A DNA stretch of 64,000 nucleotides from Dryomyza anilis (Eukaryota > Arthropoda > Insecta > Diptera > Dryomyzidae). The position numbers were made by a program, and so were the translations under genes. Positions 1 through 11,314 of the stretch are shown one piece after another. The first letter of the stretch is position 1; every line of letters starts with the position of its first letter. The DNA is taken from NCBI GenBank assembly GCA_951804985.1, contig OX638132.1, positions 41,165,152 to 41,229,151 on the forward strand, written 5' to 3'. The notes beneath the pieces are model-generated. The model worked only from the letters and a program-made list of their open reading frames with translations, searched no databases and had not been told where the DNA came from.

Positions 1-83
<83 letters not shown>
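1..83. repeat. (TA)n microsatellite
   Basis: An uninterrupted alternating TA run begins at the window edge, so its full length is unknown. Long TA runs are common at one side of mini-me/DINE-1 repeats, but the nearest such repeat starts about 760 bp away, so no link is claimed. Confidence 0.97.
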
Positions 84-85
<2 letters not shown>

Positions 86-848
86 TTTCTAAAATTGTCT
101 AAAATTTTTGTAACGTATTTCGTTCGTTTCGCTCTTTGATTTGTTCAATATTTTTGTTTTGCCAACTATTTTTTTGATATACAAAAATTTTTTTTTTACC
201 ATCGCGTATGATTTATATGAAACAACTCTCAAAACAAGCGTACTCAACGTTTCGTTTAATACAATTCAAAATTGTAGTCACATGTTATTCAACCAATATT
301 GAAACCGATATTATAGCCGATATTGTTGTTACCGGGAAATAAATGATCAGGGGGGTTAATATAATAAATTGCCGCCCGTTCGAGCTTAATGGCTGCCGTG
401 TGAAACTGTCTCCTAATATTCTAAGAATTCTGTCACCTAAATTTCTTCTTTAAAGGTCACTAAGTTTTTCTAATTTCTAAAGTTTCCCCTGTACATGATT
501 CTCCGTCCGTTTTACACCACCCCTATACTCATTTTGGTGCAGTTAAAGATAAAATGTCAATATTTAATATAGGTATATTATTTTAAACATTTCAGATATG
601 TTCAGATCTTTGAAGATGATTTTTAGCTAATAACTTAAAATTGTTTAACCATACCATACATATTGGTGTTAAATAAATACGGAATGTAGTTAAAATAAAT
701 TAAGATGTAGTCATGTATCTACATATTTCGGACGTATTAAAAAAGTCAAAATGTAGTTATTTTCAATACAAATGTATTAAAAATTGTATATAAATGCAGT
801 AAAATTATATAGTTAATTGAATACAAAATAACTATATCAATTAAGTAA
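84..848. other. Unassigned AT-rich spacer
   Basis: No open frame of useful length, RNA gene or terminal inverted repeat was recognised. The only regularity is short runs of AT-rich words. It ends where the Helitron-like repeat begins. Confidence 0.5.
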
Positions 849-1678
849 CGAGTTGGGAAAGTTAGGTCACATGGGTAAGTTCGGTCACATAGGGCGGATT
901 TTTATAGTCGGTCGGGCCCGACTATGGAATACCCTACACCTTTGGTGGGGATATTAATGTGGGATATTTAATAGCATACCTTAATTTTAAAGTTTTTAAT
1001 TATGTTGAACCTCCCTACCCTCAGAATATTATTCATATATCAGAAATTTACGTCTTATATCCCCATAAATTCAAAAATGTATATAAAAGTATAAACAACT
1101 AAAAAAAAAAAAATGAAAAATATAATTGGGCGGACCACGCCTATATTTAAAATTTTGAAAGGCTAATATTTTATAGATTTGATTTTAATAATTTACGGAT
1201 CAAATTTCCACTATGAAAACCCGGGAAATAATGAAAAAAAAGTGGGCGGATCACGCCCAGTTTTGGACCACATATTTATAGGTAAATTTTAACAATACGT
1301 TTTAAATTTTATAACTATACCTTGAATACTTTTCGAGTTACTAGTTCCGAAAGAGTTAAATAAAAGTGACTTGTATGGGAGGTGGGCGTGTCCGTTGACC
1401 GATTTGGCTCATTTTCAAACTCAGTTCCTACTTTTGGCTAAAATATATTGAGACGAAATTTCATCGCATTCTGATCAGTATTTCTCAAGTTATTCTGTAT
1501 TCGGACAGCAAGACAGCAAGACGGACAGACAGACAGACGGACATGGCTAAACGGACTCGGGTAGTGATGCTGATCAAGAATATATATACTTTTCCATACC
1601 GGACACGCCTCCTAAGGGGCGTTACAATATATGCACAAAGTTAATATACCCTGTACCTCATAGGTGTAGGGTATAAAA
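849..1678 (+). mobile_element. DINE-1/mini-me-like Helitron-type repeat, copy A
   Basis: Begins with a GTTGGGAAAGTTAGGTCACATG-type end and closes with a short foldback, CCTGTACCTCATAGGTGTAGGG. Near the right end are a GACA/GACG run (about 1510-1540) and the core GATCAAGAATATATATAC. This pairing of a (GTCY)n and a (TA)n tract around a conserved core is the defining arrangement of dipteran mini-me/DINE-1 repeats. The same sequence returns inverted at 14705-15483 and, internally deleted, at 54724-55200. Non-coding; no Rep/helicase. Confidence 0.8.
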
Positions 1679-2834
1679 ACGAATACATTTGTGTAAGGAC
1701 GTAAACTTATTTTAAGTACATTTTTCTTCCTTTTAATACAGTTTTTTTTCGTTGTATATATATTAGCTGGACTTGTGCAGAACTTCACCGGTGCGATGTT
1801 TACGTATATATTTTTTTGTTTGATTTATGTATTAGTACAATAAGAAGTGATTATTTTACAGTTCAACAATATTGAAATTACGTAAATAATCAAAAAGTCA
1901 GTTTATAAAAAAGTAAAAAATAAATAAAAAATTAAAATTTAAGAATAATGTTAAAATTATACTTATAATTTAACATATTTAAAGAGAAATTAGATGTGTG
2001 GTTACTTATAAATAGTAGATTTAAGATGTTAATAGATTATTGTTCTGAAAAATGTATTAGTATATAATACCTAAATCTAAATGTTCTGCATATATTTTAA
2101 ATAGTAAGTGGTAAAGAGTTCCAGAGTCGAATTGCGTTAATGAAAAATAGTATTTGCGATAGTTGAATTTTGGAAAAATTTAATTGAGGCTTCTATTTGA
2201 AACGCTAAGACGGAGCTTATCAGAAAGATATGATGGAGTTTTGAAATATAATAACTTTTGCAGAAATATGCAGTTTCTTATATCCAGATAGTTTGTAATG
2301 CTACAAACTAAAAACATATCGCGTCACATTATTAAAATCTCCTCTTAGGAGGTCAGTAGAAATAGCATTTAAAAAAGTTTAGTTGTATGGGACGTGCCAC
2401 TCCGCTTTGTCCAATCTATCCATAGTGGCTAAATAAAGGAATCCTCATTATTAAAATATAATTTCCATTGGTGGTGCACTTAATGCATTCTCATACAAAA
2501 CACAAAATTCGATTTTTCTGATTTTCCCGTTTTTCCTTGGGAGTTTTCCGAATTCCCAGTATTGAGACGTATAAAACAAAAAAAAATCATTCAAATCAGT
2601 CGATCAATTTAATTTTTAAATACATAGATAGATATGTATATAAATTTCATTGTTTTTCGTAAAAATAAAAAAAAATATATTTTTATTACGTTTGGAACTG
2701 TAATCGTTATTTAATTTTTTGTAGAACCGGAACTGAAACCGAAATAAAAAATAATTTAAGAACCGGAACCGGTACCGGAACATTTTTTTATTTTTTTATA
2801 GAACCGGAATAGAATTTCGGTTCCTAGCCCTGCT
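1679..2834. other. Unassigned AT-rich spacer with AACCGGAA-rich end
   Basis: No coding signal was found. From about 2695 to 2825 the sequence repeats the words GAACCGGAA and GGAACCGG. The same wording recurs at about 58950-59240 inside another repeat, so part of this stretch is probably an unclassified mobile element end. The remainder holds nothing I can name. Confidence 0.45.
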
Positions 2835-3420
2835 CTTGAGTCGATGACTGCCTGTCTGTCTCTCTGTTGAAATCCCTTCTACTTAAAAAATTGAAGAGTT
2901 AGATGGATGAAACTGATAATTAAGATTACTTATATACCTACGCTGTATGTGCGAAAAAATCGGTTCGGTACATTGTGACCTGTTATCTGACCATCTATAT
3001 TCAAATACCTCATATAAAATTTACATCTACAGCTCAATTTTACTGTATACGTGCTTAGGTAAACTGTTTTGGTCAAATATATATTGACTTCATGCACAAA
3101 TAAATGAAAATAATGTTTTCCCTCGAAATGACTTGTGGTTCCCAAAAAAAAAAATCGAAATTCGGTACACCTACCCATTTGTAAATATGGGTATAAAATG
3201 AATGGAAATTCTTCAGCAATTGAAAGCTTGTAGTTATTTTAAGGATTCGTATTCCCTGGTGACCTATATACCCCTTTGAATGGGAACCACACATATGTGT
3301 AGGGTATTTATAGTCGGCTTAGACCGACTATAATTTTGATAATCCTAACTATCATAATAACACCTACTATAAAATGTCCCTACTTTAAAATTTCCCATGT
3401 GATCTAACCTTCCCAACTGG
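2835..3420 (-). mobile_element. mini-me-like Helitron-type repeat, second subfamily, copy D
   Basis: Inverted relative to the copy at 12991-13720. Shared blocks are the (GTCT)n run near 2850, the AAATGGGTAGGTGTACCG block near 3160, the GTAGGGTATTTATAGTCGG block near 3300 and the terminal CATGTGATCTAACCTTCCCA. It sits directly against BEL/Pao-like gag sequence at 3421, so it probably inserted into or truncated that element. Confidence 0.75.
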
Positions 3421-3705
3421 TTTTTATACGCAAGTCTTCTAAATCAGCTTTATTAGAGTCTTTTGGATTTAAGATCTCTATGTCTGACTGAAGTGATAGA
3501 ATTTGTTTAAAATATGCTTCAAGTAACCCTAATCTATATTCAAGTTCTGCATTAGACATTGAGTCTGATAATATATTTTTTTATACGGGTTACGTTTGCT
3601 TTTGCTCCTTTACGTTGAGCTGTTAATAACTCTAAATCTGCCATAGTAAATGAGAGACGAAATCGAAGAGAGATGAAGAAATTGACGACTTCAGAAGAAT
3701 TGAGT

Positions 3706-3910
3706 GACGAGACGAAGATCGATTCAAGACGCAAAATGACCAGTGCAGAATAATTTTAGTGAGCGACGAGACGAAGATCGATACAAGACGAAAAATGACG
3801 AGTGCAGAATAATTGTAGTGAGCGACGAGACTAAGATCGATACTAAACTTAAAATTACGAGTGCAGAATAATTCTAGTGAGAGACAAACCGCAGATCGAT
3901 GAGAGATGAA
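3706..3910. repeat. 59-bp tandem repeat in retroelement leader
   Basis: The block GACGAGACGAAGATCGAT recurs with starts at 3706, 3765 and 3824 (59-bp period), with a fourth degenerate unit after about 3883. It lies upstream of the gag start in the minus-strand leader of the BEL/Pao-like fragment. Leader tandem repeats occur in LTR elements; the spacing and decay argue against CRISPR. Confidence 0.8.
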
Positions 3911-4266
3911 AAACGAAAAATGACGACTGCGGTGAGCAACGAGAATTTTTCATAGACGAAATTTGTGCAGTGATCAAAGATAATATGAAAGTTATGGATT
4001 GTGCGAAATTTAAGCAGATGAGTCAGCAACAATAATTTAATAATTGTAATTATTGTTTTTTATGATTCTTGTCAATTTTTCAAAATGTATGCGCTATATG
4101 CAGTATTCCTTCTCGGTTCCAAATATATTTGTAGTCCCGAGTCTATGTAGATATGTGTGTTAAGTTTCAATACTTATTTATATTGCCACCATTCCTTTAA
4201 CTTCAATAGCACAAACGTCTTGTCTTTTATTACATTTAAAATATTTATTATCCAAGCGGAAATCGT

Positions 4267-4284
4267 GCCCCACGTTGGGCACCA
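4267..4284 (-). promoter_or_regulatory. Retroelement primer binding site (lysine-tRNA-like)
   Basis: On the minus strand it reads TGGTGCCCAACGTGGGGC, beginning TGG as expected for pairing with a tRNA 3' CCA and resembling the lysine-tRNA primer site of gypsy-type elements. It lies 3 nt inside the LTR boundary at 4288. Confidence 0.7.
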
Positions 4285-4287
4285 AAA

Positions 4288-4976
4288 TGTATGAACTCAC
4301 AAGTTCGTTTATGAAACCAAAAAATTATGTGAGAACACGATAGTGAAAAGACGTGAGTTCTGTGTTATTGAAGATCGAAAAAGAGAGCGTTTATTAAAAC
4401 TGTTTTTAATCGAATACAAAAATTGCTTTTTGCATATGTTAGTGTAACTTCGAAATAAAAATAAAATACAGGCGGTTTTAATTATAATTATGATTCTATA
4501 TAAACGAATATTAATTAATATATGAATAATTCTGCTCGAACACCATTTTTATTCTTATTGCATCAGATAGATTGCAGACGGTCCTTTTTTTCTGATAACT
4601 GGCGCTGTTGTTGCTGATATTTTGGCTCAAGCTGAGTTCCATGCCTTCCAGTATCATCGATATTTAATTTGCGAGATATTCAAAAACTGTTGAGGTAGCG
4701 TCGATTGATGATGTGATTGTTTCTGTATTAAATTAACACAAATGAATGTGCTAAGCACCCTTTACCAGTTAAATCAGTGCCAGTTAAAACTATAAATAAA
4801 CGTAAAAGTCATCATTCGATGCCTACTAGTTCATATTACGCTTGTGAAAAGCTGAACTAATTTTTAAAAAGGCATATCCTTGCTAAATCTGAATATGTGC
4901 AAAAATGTGCACCCTTTCTACATGCACCTAAAACAGGAAAACCAAACTGCATACCAACTTTTTTAACAGGGTTCGG
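4288..4976 (-). repeat. LTR of the BEL/Pao-like fragment (outer end uncertain)
   Basis: The inner boundary is set by the adjacent primer site: the plus strand reads TGTATGAACTCACAAG, so the LTR ends in CA on the sense strand. The outer boundary is a guess; no second LTR is present for comparison. The stretch is otherwise non-coding. Confidence 0.4.
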
Positions 4977-5306
4977 CAATACTCATAAAAGAGTATTCAA
5001 AATTAGTCACTCACGATAAATCATCATAAATGAATACACATGTTCATTATTTTTCTTCACAGTTCACGAGCGAGTAAGCGAGAAAATTCCTCGTTAGTAT
5101 AAAGTGAACACTCGTTATCATAAGAGACGAGCAACAAATTATTTTTTCTTATGTTCATATTCAAAAGTGTTCAAAATCAAATAAGCAAACCTTTTTATTC
5201 ACATGTAGAGTGTAGCATTTGAAGAAAATAACAACATCTCGGTAAAAAAAACAAATTTTTGACCAAAACATTTTCATTGCTTAAATTGAAAAAAAACGCC
5301 TTTTTG
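4977..5306. other. Possible single hAT-type end
   Basis: Opens with CAGGGTTCGGCAATACTC, similar to the CAGAGTTCG terminus of the element at 18054, and holds several CTCGT/ACGAG words. No partner terminus or target duplication was found, so a complete element cannot be called. Confidence 0.25.
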
Positions 5307-5308
5307 AT

Positions 5309-5573
5309 ATATCATCGTTGTAGAACGAAAAGTCACCAAATACCTTTTTTTGAAAAACTTAAATTTCATGTTTGCTGGTTAATATCATAAAAAGAAATTG
5401 ATGCATTTTTATAGTTGAAATATAAATTGATAGATTTACATTTTCTTATCATGTGGTCAAAAAAATTTAGATCACCGATTAAAAATTGACAGATATATAA
5501 ACATTTTTGTAAATGAAAATTTGGCATTTTGAAAATGTATTTGGTGACTTTTCGTTCTCCAACGACGATATAT
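5309..5573. mobile_element. MITE family S, copy 1
   Basis: About 265 bp bounded by inverted repeats of roughly 40 bp: the left end has CGTTGTAGAACGAAAAGTCA and the right end the complementary TGACTTTTCGTTCTCCAACG. The two arms also share the AAATAC/GTATTT blocks that follow. Related copies lie at 36132-36372 and, half-length, at 41000-41130. Non-coding. A TA-type target duplication is plausible given the ATATAT flanks but cannot be separated from the AT-rich context. Confidence 0.75.
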
Positions 5574-6118
5574 GGTTTATAAAATCTCCAAAAACTCCAA
5601 ATTTTAATAATCCGTTCTCTGTTTAAAAATATAACGTTTATTTTTTTAATAAAAATCTCCAAAGTTGCTTAAAATTTGTGTTGTAAAAATTGATGAAAAA
5701 ATTAAAGAATTGAATAATGTTCTTCTTTTTAAAATATTTTTTTTCGTAAATGATAAAAGTGACCCTTGTAAGTATTTTTATATTAAAAAAATAATTTCAA
5801 AATAATTTGTAAATATTTATAAAATGCCAATTTATTTTAACAGCTAAAATCACGGGGGGAGGTTTTGGGGGTACAAACCCCTCTCTCCCCAGGAGCATTA
5901 AAAAAAATATTTAATTAAATTAAAGCCTATAAATGTATATGACTGTAAATTATAATTTTATAATATCACACGCTCAGATCAAAAGTGGTTTAAACAATAT
6001 GTTAGAATAAAAAATTGATTAAAATCATAAGAGAAAAAAACGAATAGTTAAATAATTATATTTCTGAATGAGTTTGGACGAATTTCCGTATTTTAGTTTT
6101 CCAGCCCACCATCAGATG
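5574..6118. other. Unassigned AT-rich spacer
   Basis: Contains runs of T and A and a short GGGGGGAGG/CCCCTCTCTCCCC foldback near 5855-5892. No gene, RNA or element terminus recognised. Confidence 0.4.
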
Positions 6119-6126
6119 TTGGACAC

Positions 6127-7612
6127 TAGAGATGGGCACGTGAGTGAGTTTTGACTCACACTCACTCACGCTCACGAAAGAATATTTCTAATCACGCACA
6201 CTCACTCTCGGCCTTTTTTGCTTTACTCACACTCACTCACAATCACGTGAGTAAAATTGAGATTCAATCACAATCACGCGTGATCACGCGTGATTCACAT
6301 GAATCACGCTGAATCATGTGTTTTTTTGCTATTGTTTGTTGGTGAGATTGGTCGACCGAGCTTGGTTCCTCCAATACAACCTACATCTTTAAAACGCAAT
6401 AATGATGTTATGATGCTAGGGATTTTGATAAAATATATCTCAATTTTTAACGGAGATGGAAAAGTGAAAGACCTTCGATGTGCTGTTCATATAAAAAAGT
6501 AAAAATTGCCTCAAAGAAAATTAAAAACACATTATATCAGCAATTAGGAAAGCAAATTTAATGAAATTTTGGTCAACGTTATATATAACCATACTAAACA
6601 GTCTCGCGGAATGTGTGCGGGATTGGACCACTGGGCGTGGTACCCCCAATAGAAGTTATATTTTCCAGATGATATCAAGATATTTCGCACCAGGGTATCA
6701 ACCACCACAAATTTTTTAAACTCACCACACCGAAATTCACCACACCAAAATTCACCACAACGAAACTCACCACACTAAAACTTACGACACGAAAAGTCTC
6801 CACACCAAAATTCACCACACTAAAACTCACCACACTAAAACCTTTACTGGGAAAAACTATACGGGAAAACGTTCTACGGGGAAGATATAAATAATAAAAA
6901 TGTTCTTTATATTAATAAAATCACTACATATCCTTGCATTCACAAAATCTTGGCACGAGTCGTGCACGGGTCCAACTAGTTATCAATAAAATAATAGTTC
7001 GGGGTAGAATTAACCAGGGGTAAATTGACTTTGAATCGGGACCCCACACGAACCTTTGGAACAAACTAAAGTTAATAAACAAAAGGAAGTCAATAAAGAG
7101 TTATCATGTATAGATGAAATTGAAAATTCAATTTTTTACAAAAATGAGTTCCATGAACGGTCGTATGAAACCAAGCAAAAACTATTGACATGACCCCACA
7201 AAAATTGACTAGCACATACTAAGTACGGCCGGTTTGCAGGGGTTAGATAAATTGTTGACTGAAACCTTGCAACTTATTCTGAGTTGAAGAAGGTGTGGGT
7301 ATATGACGGTCGTTAGAAATTTGATTTATTATAGTTCTGTGCAGTCCCCTTCCCGAAGTCTTCTGAGTTCTGAGCCTTGTTCTGTAGTTCAGCAAAAATT
7401 TATAAAACCTCAAAAAATTAAAATTGAGATTTTTTATTTTATGAAATATTCGACTCTCGCACACCCACTCACGAAAAAATTGTACTCACGCACACTCACT
7501 CACGGTATTTTTTGGTCTACTCACACTCACTCACAATCACGTGAGCAAAATTATCACAATCACGCGTTATTCACGTGAATCACGCGGATTCACGCTCACA
7601 TGCCCATCTCTA
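6127..7612. mobile_element. hAT-like non-autonomous element, copy H1
   Basis: Complete element with ends TAGAGATGGGCACGTGAG and CTCACATGCCCATCTCTA. It is flanked by a perfect 8-bp duplication TTGGACAC at 6119-6126 and 7613-7620; length and composition (T at 2, A at 7) fit hAT insertion sites. The outer 150-200 bp on each side is dense in CACTCACTCACG and GTGATTCACG words, typical of subterminal transposase-binding repeats. No transposase frame remains. An older insert with a CACCACAC(T/C)AAAA minisatellite (about 6700-6840) ends at 6982. A related copy lies at 59390-61199. Confidence 0.88.
6690..6982 (-). mobile_element. Family M end with 15-bp minisatellite, inside H1
   Basis: Minus-strand version of the element at 39775-40830: degenerate repeats of TCACCACACTAAAAC type, then TTCTACGGGG units, then the end CTTGGCACGAGTCGTGC...CAACTAG at 6982. 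The end carries a GCACG-AGT-CGTGC hairpin 14 nt before CTAG and is followed by T, as in Helitron 3' ends. The other end is not identifiable here. Confidence 0.6.
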
Positions 7613-7620
7613 TTGGACAC

Positions 7621-8043
7621 CATTTCTTCTAACATTTTTGATAACACTAATCCAGCTATCGCTTATTTTATTTCAGTTTAACAATATTACAATATTTTTC
7701 GAACAATGGATTTTATATAAGCGAACAATTTAAAATCTGGACCTAGCTCAGGGCAGTTTGGAGAGTTACATCCTTTTGAACAAAACATACAGGTTTCAAG
7801 CAGTCTCTTTACTTTGGCACTTTACTTTACTTTGGCCGCAAATTTACGAATTATAAATCCTGATTTTCGACCTGATTCACGTTTACGATTTAAGAAGATG
7901 GTCTCTTGAAACCGAATTGTAATATTTCCACCAGTTTCCCTGCAATAATTGCATGCAATGCAGAACAGTTAGCTTATCAAAATGTCCAAAATTTATTTTC
8001 CCACTTTTTAATTTTTTTTGTTGACATGTTCGATTACTATAAC
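7621..8043. other. Unassigned segment with possible transposase scrap
   Basis: On the minus strand around 7955-7850 a short open stretch includes CIACNYCRETGGN, loosely like the C-x2-C portion of a BED zinc finger in hAT transposases. It is interrupted by a stop just upstream and is too short to classify. Confidence 0.2.
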
Positions 8044-8637
8044 CAGAGTTCGTAAAATATCCCTAAATGATATTTATCATATTATATCCCTCACAAAATT
8101 GATTAAAAAAATTTTTCATCATTGAGCGATATTTTTATTTTCATCATTGATGAGAAAAAATATATCGCTGAATGATCGGAATTAATTCTCATCTCAAAAG
8201 TACTCAGCACTGATGATGAAAATAATTTGTATATTCAATTTTTCTCATCATTGAATGATGAGAAAAAGTAGAACGTAGCGAATTCTCATCATTTGAAAAT
8301 AAATGATGAGAAAAGATGAAAAAATGATGAGAAAAAAGATGAGAAAAGATGAAGAAAATGATGAGAAAAATGATGAGGACAAATGAGACATCCGGAGACA
8401 TCCGATTGCTGCTGAATGATATGTAAGCAATGGTTTCGACATGTCCATTGAAAGATGAGGTGCTCCTGGACATGTCCATTATGACCTTGGACAAAAAATT
8501 TTTTTTCATTATGTTTTGAAATGTTATAAAAATGATTTTGGACATGTCCACTGAAGGATGAGGTACTCCTGGACATGTCCATGATAACCTTGGACAAAAT
8601 TTTTTTGCAAATGATGCCATATTTTAGGAAGAATCTC
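8044..8637. mobile_element. Degenerate foldback element with palindromic repeats
   Basis: The left end CAGAGTTCGTAAAATATCCC closely resembles the left end of the hAT-like element at 18054 (CAGAGTTCGTAAAAATACATTC). Inside are simple ATGATGAGAAAA repeats (8190-8375) and two copies of a roughly 103-bp unit (from 8436 and 8539) centred on GGACATGTCC palindromes. The right end, around 8617-8637, is a degraded match only, and no target duplication could be read. Confidence 0.45.
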
Positions 8638-9204
8638 TTGTGTAGAAACACGTAAGTAAAATATTAGTTAAAATTACAAACCGAAATATACCTAGAAGGT
8701 AAAGGTATCTAATGGGTACAAACACTAATAGATATCTAGTCCTTAAAATTACTTGCATTAGGTAAGTAAAATTCAAACAAAATTTCATTATTTTTTTTAA
8801 ATTTTTGATGTTAAACAAATATGAAAAATTTCAAATACAAATTTAGCGTTTCTTTACAAAAAGATATTTTAACACAAAAAATCGGCAGGATATTCATATA
8901 TGACACGATTTGGATGGACTGAGAAGATTTCAAGGTCCTTTTAACGCAATTTCTACAGCTCCTATCAGTAGATAATTTGCTTGTTCCGCAAAGGTTATAT
9001 GTCCCATTCATTTTTGCAGTCCGTTTTCTTGTCCCACTAAAGGGTTTTTTTGCTTTTAAAATTATTGGTGCATAGACAATATAAAATCAATTTTAAAATT
9101 AAAGTCAGCTTTTTTGACAACTTTCCCATAGTAAAAATATCAAAAAGCTCTTTTAATTTTAATGCCAACTTCAAATGAATAAGCCCATTGCTTTTAAAAA
9201 TATT
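8638..9204. other. Unassigned AT-rich spacer
   Basis: No coding or element structure recognised. A stretch near 8695-8765 resembles 11322-11375 (GGTA-AAGGTATCTAATGGGTAC against AAATATCTAATAGGTACGAAC), suggesting a shared old repeat. Confidence 0.35.
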
Positions 9205-10262
9205 ATTTAAAATTTCCCGTTTCCCGGAGAAATTTCAATTTATTCCCGAGAAACGGGAAATATATAATGTAAAATAACATATTTTGTTTACACGGAAACA
9301 TATTATTATATAAATAACGACGATTTTTCAAGAGTCCTAATAATTTGCATTAAAAAAAGAGGAAATATGATTTTTTGTCTTTGAAAAAAAATGATTTGCT
9401 ATATACCGTTGCGCAAATGGGATATTTAGCAAGTTTTATGTTGTCGTTGTTTATCAAATTAGAAGATTCTTTGATGGTGTAATAAATAATGTTTTCAGAA
9501 AAAAAGTGTCCCAAGTAACCAAATTTACACAATTGTAACTAAAAATGACACAATTTATTTCGGACCCGTATTGACATCCTAGAAGCGATCTACTTTGAAT
9601 TAGCCACAAGTTGATTCCTATTTAAAATATATAAACAATAAATATGTCAAACCAAAACGACGCCAAAAATATTTTTTCCTGGTTCCTATAAATATATTTC
9701 TCATATATTGTCGATATCTTAAATAAGTGCATCAAGATATATAAAGAAACATTAAATTGGAGGAGATAAAAAAAATACCGATGAAAAGATTCGAAACTTC
9801 ACTAATATATTAATTTTGTAATATTTCATTAATAAAAATATGAAGTACTATATACCCGATCTCAATAGTCCAGAGGTAGCGCGCAGGACTTGCATTCGAA
9901 TCCCGGCTTGGGCATGGGCGCTCGTTGTGATATTAACCAAAAAATCGTAGTGAATAGATTTCACAGTGGATATAGTCTGTCTGAGTTCTGTGGATCTTAG
10001 TAGATATTCCAAAAAAAAAAAACAAAAAAAAACACTCAAAATTAAACTGTTTGTATTTTATAACTATCTGCTTGCGTATTATACTTTATATTATATAATA
10101 TGTAGTGAGATAATAATAATAGCTAAATAAATACTTAAAATTTACTTTTTTTATTATTTTTCACATATTATTGAATATATTTTCAGATTTGATGATATTT
10201 CCCGAGATTCCCGGTTTTCTCGGGAAATATAATTTTGTATTTCTCGTTTGCCGGGAAAAGCT
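9205..10262. mobile_element. Possible hAT-type element with CCCGGGAA subterminal repeats
   Basis: The left side has TTTCCCGTTTCCCGGAGAAA followed by TTCCCGAGAAACGGGAAA. The right side has the inverted pattern TTTCCCGAGATTCCCGG, TCTCGGGAAA, CTCGTTTGCCGGGAAA. Clustered inverted copies at both ends suggest element termini, but neither precise end nor target duplication is readable. A SINE-like insertion lies inside at 9855-10033. Confidence 0.35.
9855..10033 (+). mobile_element. tRNA-derived SINE-like insertion
   Basis: An RNA polymerase III style promoter is visible. The A box TAGTCCAGAGG at 9866-9876 fits TRGYNNARNNG exactly, and the B box ATTCGAATC at 9894-9902 differs from GWTCRANNC only at its first base. 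A body of about 110 bp follows and ends in a run of A at about 10010-10030. There is no acceptor stem, so it is not a working tRNA gene. Flanking duplications were not found. The alternative is a tRNA pseudogene joined to unrelated sequence. Confidence 0.5.
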
Positions 10263-10322
10263 ATTTTACGAAAATCGTTCCCCTCTACGGCAATTTATGA
10301 ATCTGCTTCAAAATTATTGCTG

Positions 10323-11314
10323 CACTAAGAAAACAAGATGTTTATTAAAGTCTTGCTGAAACTATCTGTTTAAATTTACGCATTGTAGCAAATATTCAAA
10401 CATTCCATAAGTTTCAATAAAGTTGCAGCAAAACTATTAATATTTTTTTAATATGACATATATGCAGATAGTTACGAGATGTTTGCCACAACAGCAATGA
10501 AAATTGAGATATTTACAGTGGACTGAGAGCAAACATGCTGAGTTCTTGGACATTTGCAGCAAAACTTTGCAGGTATTTTGACATTTGTCTACTATAAAAA
10601 TGGAAAATGGCATTATTTTTCCTAACGCTCGATTTATCCACAACAATTAAGTAAGTCCAATTGTGTAAAAAAGTGTCAACTCATTTATTACATTTTAATG
10701 GTAAAAGTGAAAATAAAACTTCCTGGGATTGAAATTATCAAGACGTGATGGAAAATATTTCATTTCAGAGTTTACTTTGATTACAGCATCGCCGGTCGGA
10801 CTTGGTTCTTCTGCAAAGGTGATTGCCAGAAATATCAAAGCCCTAAATATCAAGTGATTTACAAATTATTTAGATCGTCTTTGAGACAACCATCTCTCAA
10901 ACATCCGTCAAATACGATAAATAACCATCTTTCAAATTTACGATTACGTATAGCAACCATTAATTAAACATCTTACAAATACGAAGATAGTTGAGGAATT
11001 TTTGGAAAAGGTACTTCATTAGAATTCGCGTAATAATTTTTATTGAATTAAAATACAATAAATAAAATGTATTTTATTTATTCTGCAATTAAAACAATAT
11101 CCTGGTTATACAAAAAGTACGTAATTTTCCATTTTCTAGTAGTCAAATTTCAAAATAAGCCATCAGTTTTGTTGCAAATTTCCCAGTTAAAAAATATTAA
11201 TAGATTTGCTTCAACTTTATTAAAACTTATCGGATGTTTGAATATTTGCTACAATGCGTAAATTAAAACAGATAGTTGCAGCAAGACTTTCATTAAAATC
11301 TTGTTTTCTTAGTG
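10323..11314. mobile_element. TIR element with ends CACTAAGAAAAC
   Basis: The terminus CACTAAGAAAACAAGAT is matched perfectly by ATCTTGTTTTCTTAGTG at the right end. Inside, about 110 further bases pair at roughly 85-90 percent by eye (10340-10440 with 11195-11297). The total is 992 bp, non-coding. Flanks (TTGCTG and TAAAAA) do not show a clear duplication, so the superfamily is left open. Confidence 0.75.

Larger units (their letters stand above)
3421..4287 (-). pseudogene. BEL/Pao-like gag N-terminus and leader (decayed)
   Basis: Reading down from the LTR at 4288, a leader of about 640 bp is followed by a short gag start. The peptide at about 3642-3553 includes LLTAQRKGAKANVTRIKKYI, the R-x-x-x-K-x-x-(V/L)-T-R style opening typical of BEL/Pao gag proteins. 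After a frame break, 3550-3425 continues with an amphipathic stretch containing AELEYRLGLLEAYFKQIL, like the helical segment that follows in that family. The reading frame is lost where the Helitron-like repeat begins at 3420. Family assignment rests on pattern recognition of a short region; a gypsy origin is not excluded because the primer site looks lysine-tRNA-like. Confidence 0.5.

Noticed and set aside
3706..3910. Regularly spaced repeats resembling a CRISPR array
   Set aside because: Period 59 with no distinct spacers, eukaryotic retroelement context and diverging units; a leader tandem repeat.
9855..9935. Functional tRNA gene
   Set aside because: A and B boxes are present but no 7-bp acceptor stem or plausible anticodon arm can be formed.
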